From Ferruginibacter sp. (GTDB lineage Bacteria > Bacteroidota > Bacteroidia > Chitinophagales > Chitinophagaceae), in NCBI GenBank assembly GCA_013141435.1, contig JABFQZ010000002.1, forward strand, positions 1 through 64,000: a stretch of 64,000 nt of DNA. Reading direction: 5' to 3'. The notes under the pieces are model-generated. The model had not been told where the DNA came from and ran no database searches. It was given only the letters and a program-made list of their open reading frames with translations. Numbering within the stretch: position 1 is the first letter of the stretch; each line of letters opens with the position of its first letter. Made by a program: the position numbers and the translations under genes. This document shows, piece by piece, positions 1 through 8,576 of the stretch.

Positions 1-18
1 ATAATAATAAAAGAAAAA

Positions 19-456
19 GTGGAAATAAATAATAAAAAGGCTTACTACGAATATTTTTTTGAAGCTACATATACCGCTGGGCTTGTATTACAGGGTACTG
101 AAATAAAATCGCTGCGTAGTGGCAAAGCTAGTTTTAACGATAGCTACTGCATTTTTGATAAAGGCGAATTGTTTGTAAAAAGCCTTCATATTTCCGAATA
201 CTCTTTTGGCACATATACCAACCATGAGCCACTGCAAGAGCGTAAATTATTACTTAATAAAAAAGAGCTAAAAAAATTAGAATCTAAAATTAAAGAAAAA
301 GGATATAGTATTATACCTCTAAAAATATTTATTAACGAAAAAGGATTTGCTAAAATGGATATAGGTTTAGGCAAAGGCAAAAAAAACTACGATAAAAGAG
401 AAACAATAAAAAGCAGAGAAAATGATAGAGATTTAAAAAGAAATTATGGCTTGTAA
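19..456 (+). CDS. smpB: SsrA-binding protein SmpB
   Basis: SmpB binds tmRNA and takes it to stalled ribosomes for trans-translation. The N-terminal part (KAYYEYFF, then GLVLQGTEIKSLR) and the central SLHISEYSFGTYTNHEP and RKLLL segments are the family's beta-barrel signature. The C-terminal KGKKNYDKRETIK leads into a basic tail ending DLKRNYGL. At 145 residues it is close to the usual ~150. The assigned start is a GTG, and the frame stays open upstream to the window edge, so a few N-terminal residues may lie outside the window. It converges on the MutS-like gene with only 13 bases between stops. Confidence 0.95.
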   Translation: MEINNKKAYYEYFFEATYTAGLVLQGTEIKSLRSGKASFNDSYCIFDKGELFVKSLHISEYSFGTYTNHEPLQERKLLLNKKELKKLESKIKEKGYSIIPLKIFINEKGFAKMDIGLGKGKKNYDKRETIKSRENDRDLKRNYGL

Positions 457-469
457 ATAAACCAATTTT

Positions 470-1786
470 TTATATTTTTTCTAGCAACTCTAATACTCCT
501 TCTTTTTTCAAAATTAAATATCCAAGCCTATCATTGCTAATGCCTTCTTTTAATTGATAGCTAAATTTTAATTGATCATCATCAATTGCAGTTTCAAAAT
601 AATTAAACGATATATTTTTGTGTTTTTTTAGCTCCTCTCCTATTTCGTACAAATGAGTAGATAAAATAAATGCAGAGGTATTAATTTTTTGCAACCCTTC
701 AATAACTGTAGCGCTGCACTTCATAGCATCTTGTACATTTGTGCCTTTAAAAAGTTCATCAATTAGTATAAGCCATTTTTTGCCGTTTGTAATTTTTTGT
801 ACTGTAGCTTTAATACGTTGCACTTCGTTATAAAAATAACTTTCGCCTTTGGCTATATTGTCTATTACGTTTATGTTGCTAAGTATACCATCAAAAAAAC
901 TAAGTTGCATATTTTGTGCAGGCACTCCCATGCCTGTATGTGCAAGATATACAGCTATGCCGCAAGCTTTTATAAATGTACTTTTGCCAGCCATATTTGC
1001 ACCTGTAAGAAAAATGAAATTTGTAGTTTGATTTAGCAAAATATTGTACGATACAGGATTTTTTAACATTAAATGATATAAACCTTTCGCTTCTACAAAT
1101 GGCAAATTACTTTCTACAAAATTTGGGAAAACTAAATTATACTTTTCGGCAGCTAAAGCCATACCATACCATGCATCTAACTTACCAAAAATTTGTAATA
1201 AAAATTGCATATTTAGTTTAAAATTATATTTTATAAAATGAGCTAATTGCAGCATTTGAGTAGGTAATAAATCTATAGCTAATTTTGTTTCTTCAATAAC
1301 TTTTAATTGTGGGTTAGCCAATATTTTTTGAGCCTTTTCTAATTCATTCTTTAATGGTAGTGGTGTATCGGCATGTAAAAAAATATGCACAAACTGTTGC
1401 ATACCTTTTATAAAATCGAAACAATGCTTAACAGAATATTTTACCAATGAAAAATCATGACTATGTAAAATTTTATAATTTAAAGTTTGTATAGTAGATG
1501 GCGTTGATGGAATAGGATCTAATTGTGTTTCGAAAAATTTTTCTACAACCATTATTGTACCATTACTTATTATATGAGGCCAATTATTTTTATTGCTTTT
1601 GATACCAAGTATGGTTTGTTGTATATTTTTTATACTTTCAATATTGCTTAATGGGTTTTGCAAATTAAAATACAACTGTTCTTTACCTCTACTAGTGGTG
1701 GTTAAATTTATTTTATTGAAAACCGAAAATTCATCTTCTTTATCAAAAATTACTAAGTCGGCTAGTGTTGTTTTATCTATTTCCAT
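470..1786 (-). CDS. MutS-like ATPase lacking the mismatch-recognition domain
   Basis: This is a MutS-superfamily ATPase of 438 residues, about half the length of MutS. The C-terminal half holds a P-loop (TGANMAGKST, about residues 261-270) and a Walker B segment (LILIDELFKGTN, around 340-350), followed by the ILSTHLYEI stretch found in MutS ATPases. The first ~230 residues are helical and resemble the MutS core/lever region. The N-terminal mismatch-binding domain with its Phe-X-Glu motif is absent. Related truncated MutS proteins are common in Bacteroidota and usually have no known role, so a function in mismatch repair should not be assumed. The gene converges on smpB. Confidence 0.85.
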   Translation of the reverse strand: MEIDKTTLADLVIFDKEDEFSVFNKINLTTTSRGKEQLYFNLQNPLSNIESIKNIQQTILGIKSNKNNWPHIISNGTIMVVEKFFETQLDPIPSTPSTIQTLNYKILHSHDFSLVKYSVKHCFDFIKGMQQFVHIFLHADTPLPLKNELEKAQKILANPQLKVIEETKLAIDLLPTQMLQLAHFIKYNFKLNMQFLLQIFGKLDAWYGMALAAEKYNLVFPNFVESNLPFVEAKGLYHLMLKNPVSYNILLNQTTNFIFLTGANMAGKSTFIKACGIAVYLAHTGMGVPAQNMQLSFFDGILSNINVIDNIAKGESYFYNEVQRIKATVQKITNGKKWLILIDELFKGTNVQDAMKCSATVIEGLQKINTSAFILSTHLYEIGEELKKHKNISFNYFETAIDDDQLKFSYQLKEGISNDRLGYLILKKEGVLELLEKI

Positions 1787-1921
1787 AAACGCTAGTATTG
1801 AGTATTAAGATGATAGTAGTGAGATAATCCATAAAAATAAAGAAAAATAATACCAATTGGATTTGACTAATGCAACCAACCTTTTTTTAAAGATAAGCTT
1901 ATCCGATGTGATTAAATATTT

Positions 1922-1991
1922 CACACTGCGAAACTGCGATAAATACGTACACAGCGATTTTAGTGACCAATTAATTTTCACAATGGTATTA
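1922..1991 (+). repeat. Dispersed 70 bp repeat, copy 1
   Basis: The core ACGTACACAGCGATTTT, followed by a GTGACCAATTAATTTT-like stretch and ending TATGGTATTA/AATGGTATTA, recurs at 54755-54826. The core 47-49 bases agree at roughly 85 percent by eye, and the preceding ~25 bases agree more weakly. Both copies lie outside genes, so this looks like an intergenic repeat element. Confidence 0.65.
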
Positions 1992-2020
1992 TACCGTATC
2001 TGTATTCAAATTTTTTAATA

Positions 2021-2062
2021 TAAAAAAATCCTCACTCAAAAAATGAGTAAGGATTTTTTTAT
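2021..2062 (-). terminator. Rho-independent terminator of the OmpA/TSP3 gene
   Basis: The arms AAATCCTCACTCA and TGAGTAAGGATTT enclose an A-rich loop, with a run of T on the minus strand after the stem. It starts about 15 bases past the stop of the gene at 2077-3420. Confidence 0.8.
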
Positions 2063-2076
2063 ATTTTTATAGACAA

Positions 2077-3420
2077 TTAGAAATTTCTAACTGCCAATTC
2101 TGTTCTTCTATTTTTTGCTTTACCTGCAGCAGTTTTGTTATCGGCAACTGGTTTTGTAGAGCCAAAGCCAGTAGCTGTTAAGCGGCTATCAGCAACACCT
2201 TTGCTTACAAGGTATGTTTTTACTGCAGCTGCTCTGCTTTCAGATAATATTTGATTTTTATCTTCCTTACCAGTAGCATCTGTATGACCATCTACATCTA
2301 CCATAAGTGATTCATCTTCTTTTAAAAGTTTTGCAGCTTCATCTAAAGCTTTAAATGACTTAGGCAATAATTTAGCACTTCCTGTAGCAAAAAATACATT
2401 TTTAGCTACGTAGTTTATTTTATCGATTACTGCTTTAGCTATTTCTGGGCAGCCTTGGTTTGCTGCAGTACCTGTACGGTCTATACATTTATCTTCTTCG
2501 TCGTTTACTCCATCAGCATCGGTATCTGGTATTGGACAACCTTGGTAGCGTGCAAACCCTTTTACATTTATACATTTATCTTCTTCATCGTTTATACCAT
2601 CACTATCTGTATCTGGTATTGGGCAACCTCCATATTTTGATAAACCAGCCACATCTGGGCATTTATCGTCGTTATCGGCTATTCCATCACTATCTTTATC
2701 AGCACAGCCATTTAATGAAGCTAATCCAGCTACATCTGGGCATTTATCATCAGCATCTACAACACCATCTCCATCTTTATCGGCAACTACTGCAGCAGCA
2801 GGTACAACTGGTACAGGCGCAACATTAGCAACTTTACTTTTGCCAACTGCACTTGCAAAACCTATGCTGTGGTAAAAATGATATGCCGATTTTTCGGTTA
2901 CAGGCATTCTATATTGAGAATTTAACAATAAAAAAGTGCCATTAGCCACTTTTACTTGCATACCAATACCTACAGGTATAAATGCACTATAATAACCTCC
3001 CCATTTGGTAGCACCAATACCAGCAGTAAAAAAAGGAGATACTATATAGTTATCTGATAATAATTTAAAATTAGCAGTAGCAGCAGCTTCTAATATAAAT
3101 TGGTCGTTGCCACTTGGGTTACTTACACTTGTAGATGTAGGGTGTTTTAAAAACCCACCAGATAAAGTTCCTACAAAATCGATATTATTGGTAATACCTT
3201 CCAAATAACTTATAGAAAGAGCTGGATCCATTCTTTTAAACTTAAAAAACTGTTTGTTGTTTATTACAGTAGCAAGGCTATTGTTGCGTACATCAAACCC
3301 CGATTTGTAATCGAACATGCTATAGTGTATCCCAATGCTTTTACGTTTCAAAACATCTGACTGAGCAAACCCTGAAATAGCAAATACAATTGCTAAAAAT
3401 AAAAAGGCAATTTTTTTCAT
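2077..3420 (-). CDS. OmpA family outer-membrane protein with TSP3 repeats
   Basis: This 447-residue envelope protein has three parts. A signal peptide (MKKIAFLFLAIVFAISGFAQ) is followed by an outer-membrane barrel-like region to about residue 200. Next come four thrombospondin type 3 calcium-binding repeats (DKDGDGVVDADDKCPD and relatives, ~213-320). The C-terminal OmpA domain (~335-447) contains DGHTDATG, the peptidoglycan-binding consensus. Proteins of this layout tether the outer membrane to the peptidoglycan. A strong -7 box lies upstream (3446-3453) and a terminator downstream, so it is probably a highly expressed single-gene unit. The exact ligand or partner of the barrel part is unknown. 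Confidence 0.93.
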   Translation of the reverse strand: MKKIAFLFLAIVFAISGFAQSDVLKRKSIGIHYSMFDYKSGFDVRNNSLATVINNKQFFKFKRMDPALSISYLEGITNNIDFVGTLSGGFLKHPTSTSVSNPSGNDQFILEAAATANFKLLSDNYIVSPFFTAGIGATKWGGYYSAFIPVGIGMQVKVANGTFLLLNSQYRMPVTEKSAYHFYHSIGFASAVGKSKVANVAPVPVVPAAAVVADKDGDGVVDADDKCPDVAGLASLNGCADKDSDGIADNDDKCPDVAGLSKYGGCPIPDTDSDGINDEEDKCINVKGFARYQGCPIPDTDADGVNDEEDKCIDRTGTAANQGCPEIAKAVIDKINYVAKNVFFATGSAKLLPKSFKALDEAAKLLKEDESLMVDVDGHTDATGKEDKNQILSESRAAAVKTYLVSKGVADSRLTATGFGSTKPVADNKTAAGKAKNRRTELAVRNF

Positions 3421-3445
3421 AAATGTTAAATTTTCTTAAACGTTG

Positions 3446-3453
3446 CAAAAATA
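3446..3453 (-). promoter_or_regulatory. Promoter -7 box of the OmpA gene
   Basis: On the minus strand this reads TATTTTTG, an exact match to the Bacteroidota -7 consensus TAnnTTTG, 25 bases before the start codon. A -33 box is not clear. Confidence 0.6.
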
Positions 3454-3521
3454 GGTTCTTCGTTTCAATTTTAGAAATAAATATAAATGTAATTTAAATA
3501 AAAGTAGTTTGATTATTAAAA

Positions 3522-3950
3522 TCATTTCCTTTTTTTGGTTTTTCTGTTCAAAACCACAACTTTTACTTTAGTTAGTCCAGCTGATACAAAATCTAGTTTT
3601 ATTGCTGCTGTCATTGTTAAATCTACAATTCTGTTCATTGATGGATGTAGCCTATCGTTTGTTTTTACAATTACCTTTTTGCCATTTCGCAGGTTAGTAA
3701 CTTCTATCCAAGTTCCTAAAGGCAATTTATTACAAGCTGCTGTAAGCTTTTTATGGCTAAAGGTTTCACCATTTGCAGTGCGTCTTCCTTCAAATTTATT
3801 GGCATAATAACTGGCTTGCCCAAAAAGCTCTTTACCTGTAGATTTAGTATCTTTGTTGTTGACAGTACTATCTTGCGAAAATGCAAAAAATTGCAACAAT
3901 AAAAATGGTATTGTTATTAAAAGTTTTGAAGAAAATATATTTATTTTCAT
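3522..3950 (-). CDS. RlpA-like septal ring/lytic transglycosylase family protein
   Basis: RlpA proteins have a double-psi beta-barrel fold and, where tested, act on peptidoglycan or septal rings. The segments GQASYYANKFEGRRTANGE, LTAACNKLPLGTWIEVTNL and NGKKVIVKTNDR, then RIVDLT, are the family signature; the catalytic Asp of the family corresponds to the one in TNDR. I start the gene at the ATG giving MKINIFSSKLLITIPFLLLQ, because that makes a standard signal peptide ending FAFSQ. An ATG 36 bases further upstream would overlap the L,D-transpeptidase gene. No SPOR domain is present. The adjacent upstream gene is a peptidoglycan transpeptidase, so the two probably form an envelope operon. Confidence 0.88.
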   Translation of the reverse strand: MKINIFSSKLLITIPFLLLQFFAFSQDSTVNNKDTKSTGKELFGQASYYANKFEGRRTANGETFSHKKLTAACNKLPLGTWIEVTNLRNGKKVIVKTNDRLHPSMNRIVDLTMTAAIKLDFVSAGLTKVKVVVLNRKTKKRK

Positions 3951-3972
3951 GTTTTTTGAAGTTTTAGTAAAA

Positions 3973-5688
3973 TCATTTATTAGCAAAATATTTTTGTTTC
4001 AAATTCTTGTCTTCTTCATAAATATCATCAAAAAATTTTATTTTATCATTTACCAATTCACAAGCAAAATATCTAATATATAAAGGTATTTTATTATTTA
4101 CATTTACTTTTCTATTTATTTTAGTAAGCATCCAATTTTTTATAGAATCGGTATTTACCTTTAAACTATCTCCTTTTTTTAAATTTACACTATCGTTTCT
4201 AATAATATAATCGGCCAGTTTTTGCCACTCTTGCACACGTACACAGCCATGACTCAGGCAACGTACAGAATTTTTAAATAAATACCTTTGGTTTGTGTCG
4301 TGCAAATACACGGAGTATTCATTATCAAAATTAAATTTTATAATGCCAAGCGCATTGCTATTGCCGCTTCCTTGTTGTATTCTATAGGGTATTCCCTTTG
4401 TGTATTTATTCCAATTTATTGATGATGCATTTATTTTTTGCCCTTTTCCATTCAATAAGTATAACCCTCGCCTTGCTAAGTAATTCGTATTTCTTTTTAA
4501 ACCCGGAAGCATATCTTTTGTAATAATACTATTAGGCACTGTCCAAGTAGGGTACAATACAATATCTGTGATAGCACTTGTTAATAAAGGTGTTGGAGTA
4601 GCAGCTTTGCCACATATTATTTTCGACTCTAGTACAATTGTATCGTTTTCAAAAACCTTTAATTGGTACGTTGGCAAATTAACCCAAATATATTTTGGAG
4701 GCATTTTATCGGGCAATAATTTATATTTATCTAATGTAATGGCAATAATATTAAAACGTTGTTTATCATTAATATTTAGCCTTTTTACAAGAGTAGCTCC
4801 TATTTTGCCATCGGCAGTTAGCCCTATTTTATGCTGGTATGTTTTTATTGCATTGCTCATTGCCAACGAATCATCGGCAGCATCAAATTTTATGCCTGCT
4901 TCGGTAAGTCTTTTTCTCAAAATTTTATTAAAAGCCAATGTATCTTTATAAGGATAATTTACATAAGTATAAGTGTGGTTATCCATGCTATCTACAAAAC
5001 GCTTTATTCCTTTTTTAAGATTTATGTAATCTTCATGCTTTGGTTGTACAGATTCTAAAAGAGAATCTATATTATTAGTGTATTTTATTTTTTCGATATT
5101 AGCGCCAAAGTATTTATTGTGTTTTGATGTATCGAATTTCCATGATAAACTATCGGCATGTAATCGGCCCTGTTTTAAATCTTTTAGTAAACCTACAAAT
5201 GCATCGGTAAATAAAATATCGGCATTAGCCCAAGTTCTATTGCCAATTGTTTTTAGGGTATCATTTAGCAATTCATTTTTTAGTTTTTTAATTTTTTCAA
5301 AATTGTAATCAGCATTATATAAACCTTGCAATGCTGCATTTTGTAAATAATTAACCAAATTTAATGCTGCACCAGATAGTTTATTTTCTTTGCTCCAAAT
5401 TGGTACATATTCTGTTTGTTGGTAATAATTTTTTACAACAGCTACATAATTTATTGGAGTGTTTTGTAATGTTAATTTGTTATCGGAAACAGATTCAAAA
5501 ATAGAAGTTATTTCTTCTTGAATTTTTTCATCTTCCATAGTAGGTTTTACTATTACATAACCCTGCTCGGTCTTATTTTTGCTATTGCAAGAAATAAGAA
5601 AAGTAGCAAAAAAAAATACTATAGCAGTAAAAAAAAACATTCGAAAAAACATAAAGAAAATAATTATAAATTGAAGATAGTTTTTCAA
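3973..5688 (-). CDS. L,D-transpeptidase (YkuD/YcbB type) lipoprotein
   Basis: This 571-residue enzyme is predicted to form 3-3 cross-links in peptidoglycan or to attach partners to it. The N-terminus is hydrophobic and ends in the lipobox LISC, so it is probably a lipoprotein. A helical scaffold follows (~60-270), then a peptidoglycan-binding segment (KTYQHKIGLTADGKIGATL). The YkuD catalytic domain ends with CLSHGCVRVQEW, in which the second Cys is the nucleophile. The layout matches E. coli YcbB/LdtD. It lies 22 bases upstream of the RlpA-like gene in the same direction. Other ATGs lie at codons 13 and 17, so the exact start is uncertain. Confidence 0.92.
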   Translation of the reverse strand: MKNYLQFIIIFFMFFRMFFFTAIVFFFATFLISCNSKNKTEQGYVIVKPTMEDEKIQEEITSIFESVSDNKLTLQNTPINYVAVVKNYYQQTEYVPIWSKENKLSGAALNLVNYLQNAALQGLYNADYNFEKIKKLKNELLNDTLKTIGNRTWANADILFTDAFVGLLKDLKQGRLHADSLSWKFDTSKHNKYFGANIEKIKYTNNIDSLLESVQPKHEDYINLKKGIKRFVDSMDNHTYTYVNYPYKDTLAFNKILRKRLTEAGIKFDAADDSLAMSNAIKTYQHKIGLTADGKIGATLVKRLNINDKQRFNIIAITLDKYKLLPDKMPPKYIWVNLPTYQLKVFENDTIVLESKIICGKAATPTPLLTSAITDIVLYPTWTVPNSIITKDMLPGLKRNTNYLARRGLYLLNGKGQKINASSINWNKYTKGIPYRIQQGSGNSNALGIIKFNFDNEYSVYLHDTNQRYLFKNSVRCLSHGCVRVQEWQKLADYIIRNDSVNLKKGDSLKVNTDSIKNWMLTKINRKVNVNNKIPLYIRYFACELVNDKIKFFDDIYEEDKNLKQKYFANK

Positions 5689-5745
5689 TTTGATATTGTA
5701 TCATTTTAATGAGTACTTTGCACAAAAAAGTACAATTTTTTACTA

Positions 5746-6846
5746 ATGAAATATTACATAATAGCTGGCGAAGCCAGTGGCGACTTGCATGGCAGCAATT
5801 TAATAAAAGAAATACACAAAATAGACACATCGGCTAATATACAATGCTGGGGTGGCGAAAAAATGCAAAATGCTGGTGCTAAACTTGTAAAACATTATAA
5901 AGATTTAGCTTTTATGGGCTTTGTAGAAGTTATAAAAAACTTACCTACTATTTTTAAAAATATAGCTTTTTGCAAAAAAGATATTACAGATTTTAATACC
6001 GATGTTTTGGTTTTAATAGATTACCCAGGCTTTAATATGCGCATAGCAAAATGGGCACATAAAAAAAATATAAAAATTGTTTACTACATATCTCCACAAA
6101 TTTGGGCATGGAAAGAAAACAGGGTACATGCCATAAAAAGAGATGTAGATAAAATGCTAGTTATATTACCTTTTGAAAAAGATTTTTACAAAAAATACAA
6201 TTATGATATAAACTACGTTGGCCACCCATTGGTAGAAGTAATTTCAGATTTTAAAAATAATAATAGCCATATTAAAAAAGAAAATATTGTAGCCTTATTG
6301 CCTGGTAGTCGTAAGCAAGAAATTTTGGTAAAATTGCCTATAATGCTATCGGTTGCCAAGCATTTTCCTACTTATAAATTTGTAGTGGCAAAAGCCCCAG
6401 GGCTAGAAGATGATTTTTACGAAAAAATTTTAAGCCAATACTCAAACGTAGATTCGGTTATAAACGAAACCTATAGTTTATTATGTAAAGCAAAAGCTGC
6501 ATTGGTTACAAGTGGTACTGCTACTTTAGAAACTGCTCTTTTTGCTGTACCCGAAATTGTATGTTATAAAGGAAGCAAAGTATCATACGCAATAGCTAAG
6601 CGTTTAATAAAAATAAAATACATAAGCTTAGTAAATTTAATAATGAATAAAGAAGTTGTAAAGGAATTGATACAAGATGAGCTTAACGAAAATAATATTG
6701 TAGCAGAACTAACATTATTATTAAACGAAACCAATAAAACAGCACAATTAAAAAAAGATTACAACACACTTTTTTCTGTATTACAAGCTGGTGGACATGC
6801 ATCGGCAAATGCAGCTAAACTTATATATGATATGCTTAAAAAGTAA
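5746..6846 (+). CDS. lpxB: Lipid-A-disaccharide synthase
   Basis: LpxB joins UDP-2,3-diacylglucosamine and lipid X to make the lipid A disaccharide, on the inner face of the cytoplasmic membrane. The N-terminal YYIIAGEASGDLHGSNL, the middle VLIDYPGFNMRIAKWAH, YYISPQIWAWKENR and LPFEKDFY, and the late LVTSGTATLETAL are diagnostic. The 366-residue length is normal. A TACTTTGC stretch upstream (a one-base-short variant of TAnnTTTG) may be the promoter. It is transcribed away from the L,D-transpeptidase gene, with 57 bases between starts. Confidence 0.97.
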   Translation: MKYYIIAGEASGDLHGSNLIKEIHKIDTSANIQCWGGEKMQNAGAKLVKHYKDLAFMGFVEVIKNLPTIFKNIAFCKKDITDFNTDVLVLIDYPGFNMRIAKWAHKKNIKIVYYISPQIWAWKENRVHAIKRDVDKMLVILPFEKDFYKKYNYDINYVGHPLVEVISDFKNNNSHIKKENIVALLPGSRKQEILVKLPIMLSVAKHFPTYKFVVAKAPGLEDDFYEKILSQYSNVDSVINETYSLLCKAKAALVTSGTATLETALFAVPEIVCYKGSKVSYAIAKRLIKIKYISLVNLIMNKEVVKELIQDELNENNIVAELTLLLNETNKTAQLKKDYNTLFSVLQAGGHASANAAKLIYDMLKK

Positions 6847-6989
6847 TTTGGAATACTGTTATTCCCATTTTTTGATCTTTATACAGAACTTCTCCAATCA
6901 ACAAACTAAAACCAAGTAAATAAACTTTTTTTTCATTAAAAAAAACACAATAAAATTTGACACTCTAGTTTTTTTTGAAAAAGAATTAT

Positions 6990-7028
6990 AAAAAAGGTAA
7001 ATTCAAATTAATGAAATTACCTTTTTTT
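6990..7028. terminator. Bidirectional terminator
   Basis: The arms AAAAAAGGTAA and TTACCTTTTTT lie between the convergent lpxB and T9SS-cargo genes. The flanking A and T runs let it serve both strands. Confidence 0.7.
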
Positions 7029-7041
7029 AGCTTAAACAAAA

Positions 7042-8238
7042 TTAATTCAATATAAAAGGAATAATTGTTTTGTTATTTTCTATATCTGTTAAAATTAATT
7101 GAAAATTACCCTTAGCAGAATTATTTACTTTTAAAATAGAAGTGCTAGTAGCATTTTGCAATTGTAAGTTTTCTGACTTAATTGTTTGACCAATGTTATT
7201 AACAATCTTAACATTGTATTTTCCAATTTTTTTATTAGTAAAATGAATATTTACCATACCATCATTTATGGGATTTGGAAATATAGAAATATTACCTTCC
7301 ACTTTCTTCTCTACTTCTACAGCATTTACCATTGCAATAGAAGAATACTTTACAATATTATTTGTACCTAATGCTTTTACTCTATACCAGTTTGCTTTTT
7401 TACTTGCATTTGCGTCTAGCCTATTATAATTAGCGTTCCCACCATTATTAGCTGTTGGCATTTGTGTAAGCAAAGTTGTAAAATTTGTACCATCATTGCT
7501 CTGCTCTAGCTCGTAGCTTAATACATTTCTTTCGGCTTGTGTACCCCAAGTTACGCTTATGGTTGTATTGCTATTTCTAGTTGCCGATATGGTAGTAAAA
7601 TAAAGTGATGGTATTGCTTTAAATACTATCATAAATCTGTCCCATGCTTTACTTGCCACATCTGTAGTAATATTAAAAGAATAGTTTGTTACATCTATAA
7701 AACTTACTGGAGTTTCTGTTTGTAAATATTTATCAATTAAAAAAGCATTCATTGTTAAATTGGCTAAAACCGAAGGATCAATTTCTAAACTATAAGAAGA
7801 TACTCTCATACCTGTAATAGAAAGTTTGATAGTATCTGTTACTACTAAATTAGGTCTGCGTTCTACAATTAAATTATAGTTGCCATTTTTTATTGCAATA
7901 TTATCATAAATGTTCATAATTTTTCTTACATCAAAATTATCTATACCTGCACTATATGCATTATCAAAATTTTGCAATACGCCATCTACTAAAATATTAT
8001 TTCCTGTTGCATTAATAGAATACATATTTATTTCCAAAGTTGGCCTTGTAACACCAGCTCTGCCAATTACATTGTTACTTTCGATATTTTTAGTTTTTGA
8101 AAATGCCCAATTAGCTTTGGATTGCATATCAGCATTATCTGTTGATAAAATTTGGGCAAAAGAATTTTGCGTAAATAGCATTAAGCAAATTAGCAAAAAT
8201 GCTGTTGTCATTTTAATAGAAAATAGTAGTTTTTTCAT
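7042..8238 (-). CDS. Secreted protein with T9SS C-terminal sorting domain
   Basis: This is a predicted cargo of the type IX secretion system, 398 residues. A signal peptide (MKKLLFSIKMTTAFLLICLMLFTQNSFAQ) is followed by a region of unknown fold (~35-200), then a fibronectin-like stretch (TVSWGTQAERNVLSYELEQS). The C-terminal type A sorting domain has its usual start NISIFPNPINDG and ends TIIPFILN. The middle has no motif I recognise, so its function at the cell surface is unknown. Confidence 0.85.
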   Translation of the reverse strand: MKKLLFSIKMTTAFLLICLMLFTQNSFAQILSTDNADMQSKANWAFSKTKNIESNNVIGRAGVTRPTLEINMYSINATGNNILVDGVLQNFDNAYSAGIDNFDVRKIMNIYDNIAIKNGNYNLIVERRPNLVVTDTIKLSITGMRVSSYSLEIDPSVLANLTMNAFLIDKYLQTETPVSFIDVTNYSFNITTDVASKAWDRFMIVFKAIPSLYFTTISATRNSNTTISVTWGTQAERNVLSYELEQSNDGTNFTTLLTQMPTANNGGNANYNRLDANASKKANWYRVKALGTNNIVKYSSIAMVNAVEVEKKVEGNISIFPNPINDGMVNIHFTNKKIGKYNVKIVNNIGQTIKSENLQLQNATSTSILKVNNSAKGNFQLILTDIENNKTIIPFILN

Positions 8239-8576
8239 GTATCAGTGTTTTGGTAATATCAACACACATTCAATTAAATGAGCATGCATTGTATTCAGTG
8301 TAAAATAAAAAACTAGGTTTTACTCTACTTATCTACTTTACAATACAACTAAAACGAAATACATAAATTATTATTGTATTGTTCAAAAAGTAATTTTAAT
8401 TTCGCAAAATCATACTTGAAAATTCAAAATAAATAAATCAACTTTTTTGAATTATTTGAATTTTCAAAAAAAAAATAGTTTAAGAAATTTTGGTATTTTT
8501 CCATCTATTTCCATAAAATTCTAATTAGCAATTCAAGTATCCCATTTTTTTCAGATATTTGCTTAATCGCAAAAAA
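8239..8576. other. Divergent intergenic region, 338 bases
   Basis: This is an A+T-rich spacer between the divergently read T9SS cargo gene and the dihydroorotase homologue. It probably holds both promoters. The stretch ATATTTG near 8555 resembles a -7 box for the right-hand gene. No reading frame in it looks like a gene. Confidence 0.5.

Larger units (their letters stand above)
1787..2076. other. Intergenic region with repeat copy and terminator
   Basis: These 290 bases lie between the MutS-like start and the OmpA-type stop. They contain one copy of a dispersed 70 bp repeat (1922-1991, partner near 54.8 kb) and the terminator of the OmpA gene. I see no coding sequence. Confidence 0.6.

Noticed and set aside
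2455..2828. Open frames with Tyr/His/Leu-rich translation opposite the OmpA gene
   Set aside because: They are reverse-strand shadows of the TSP3 repeats.
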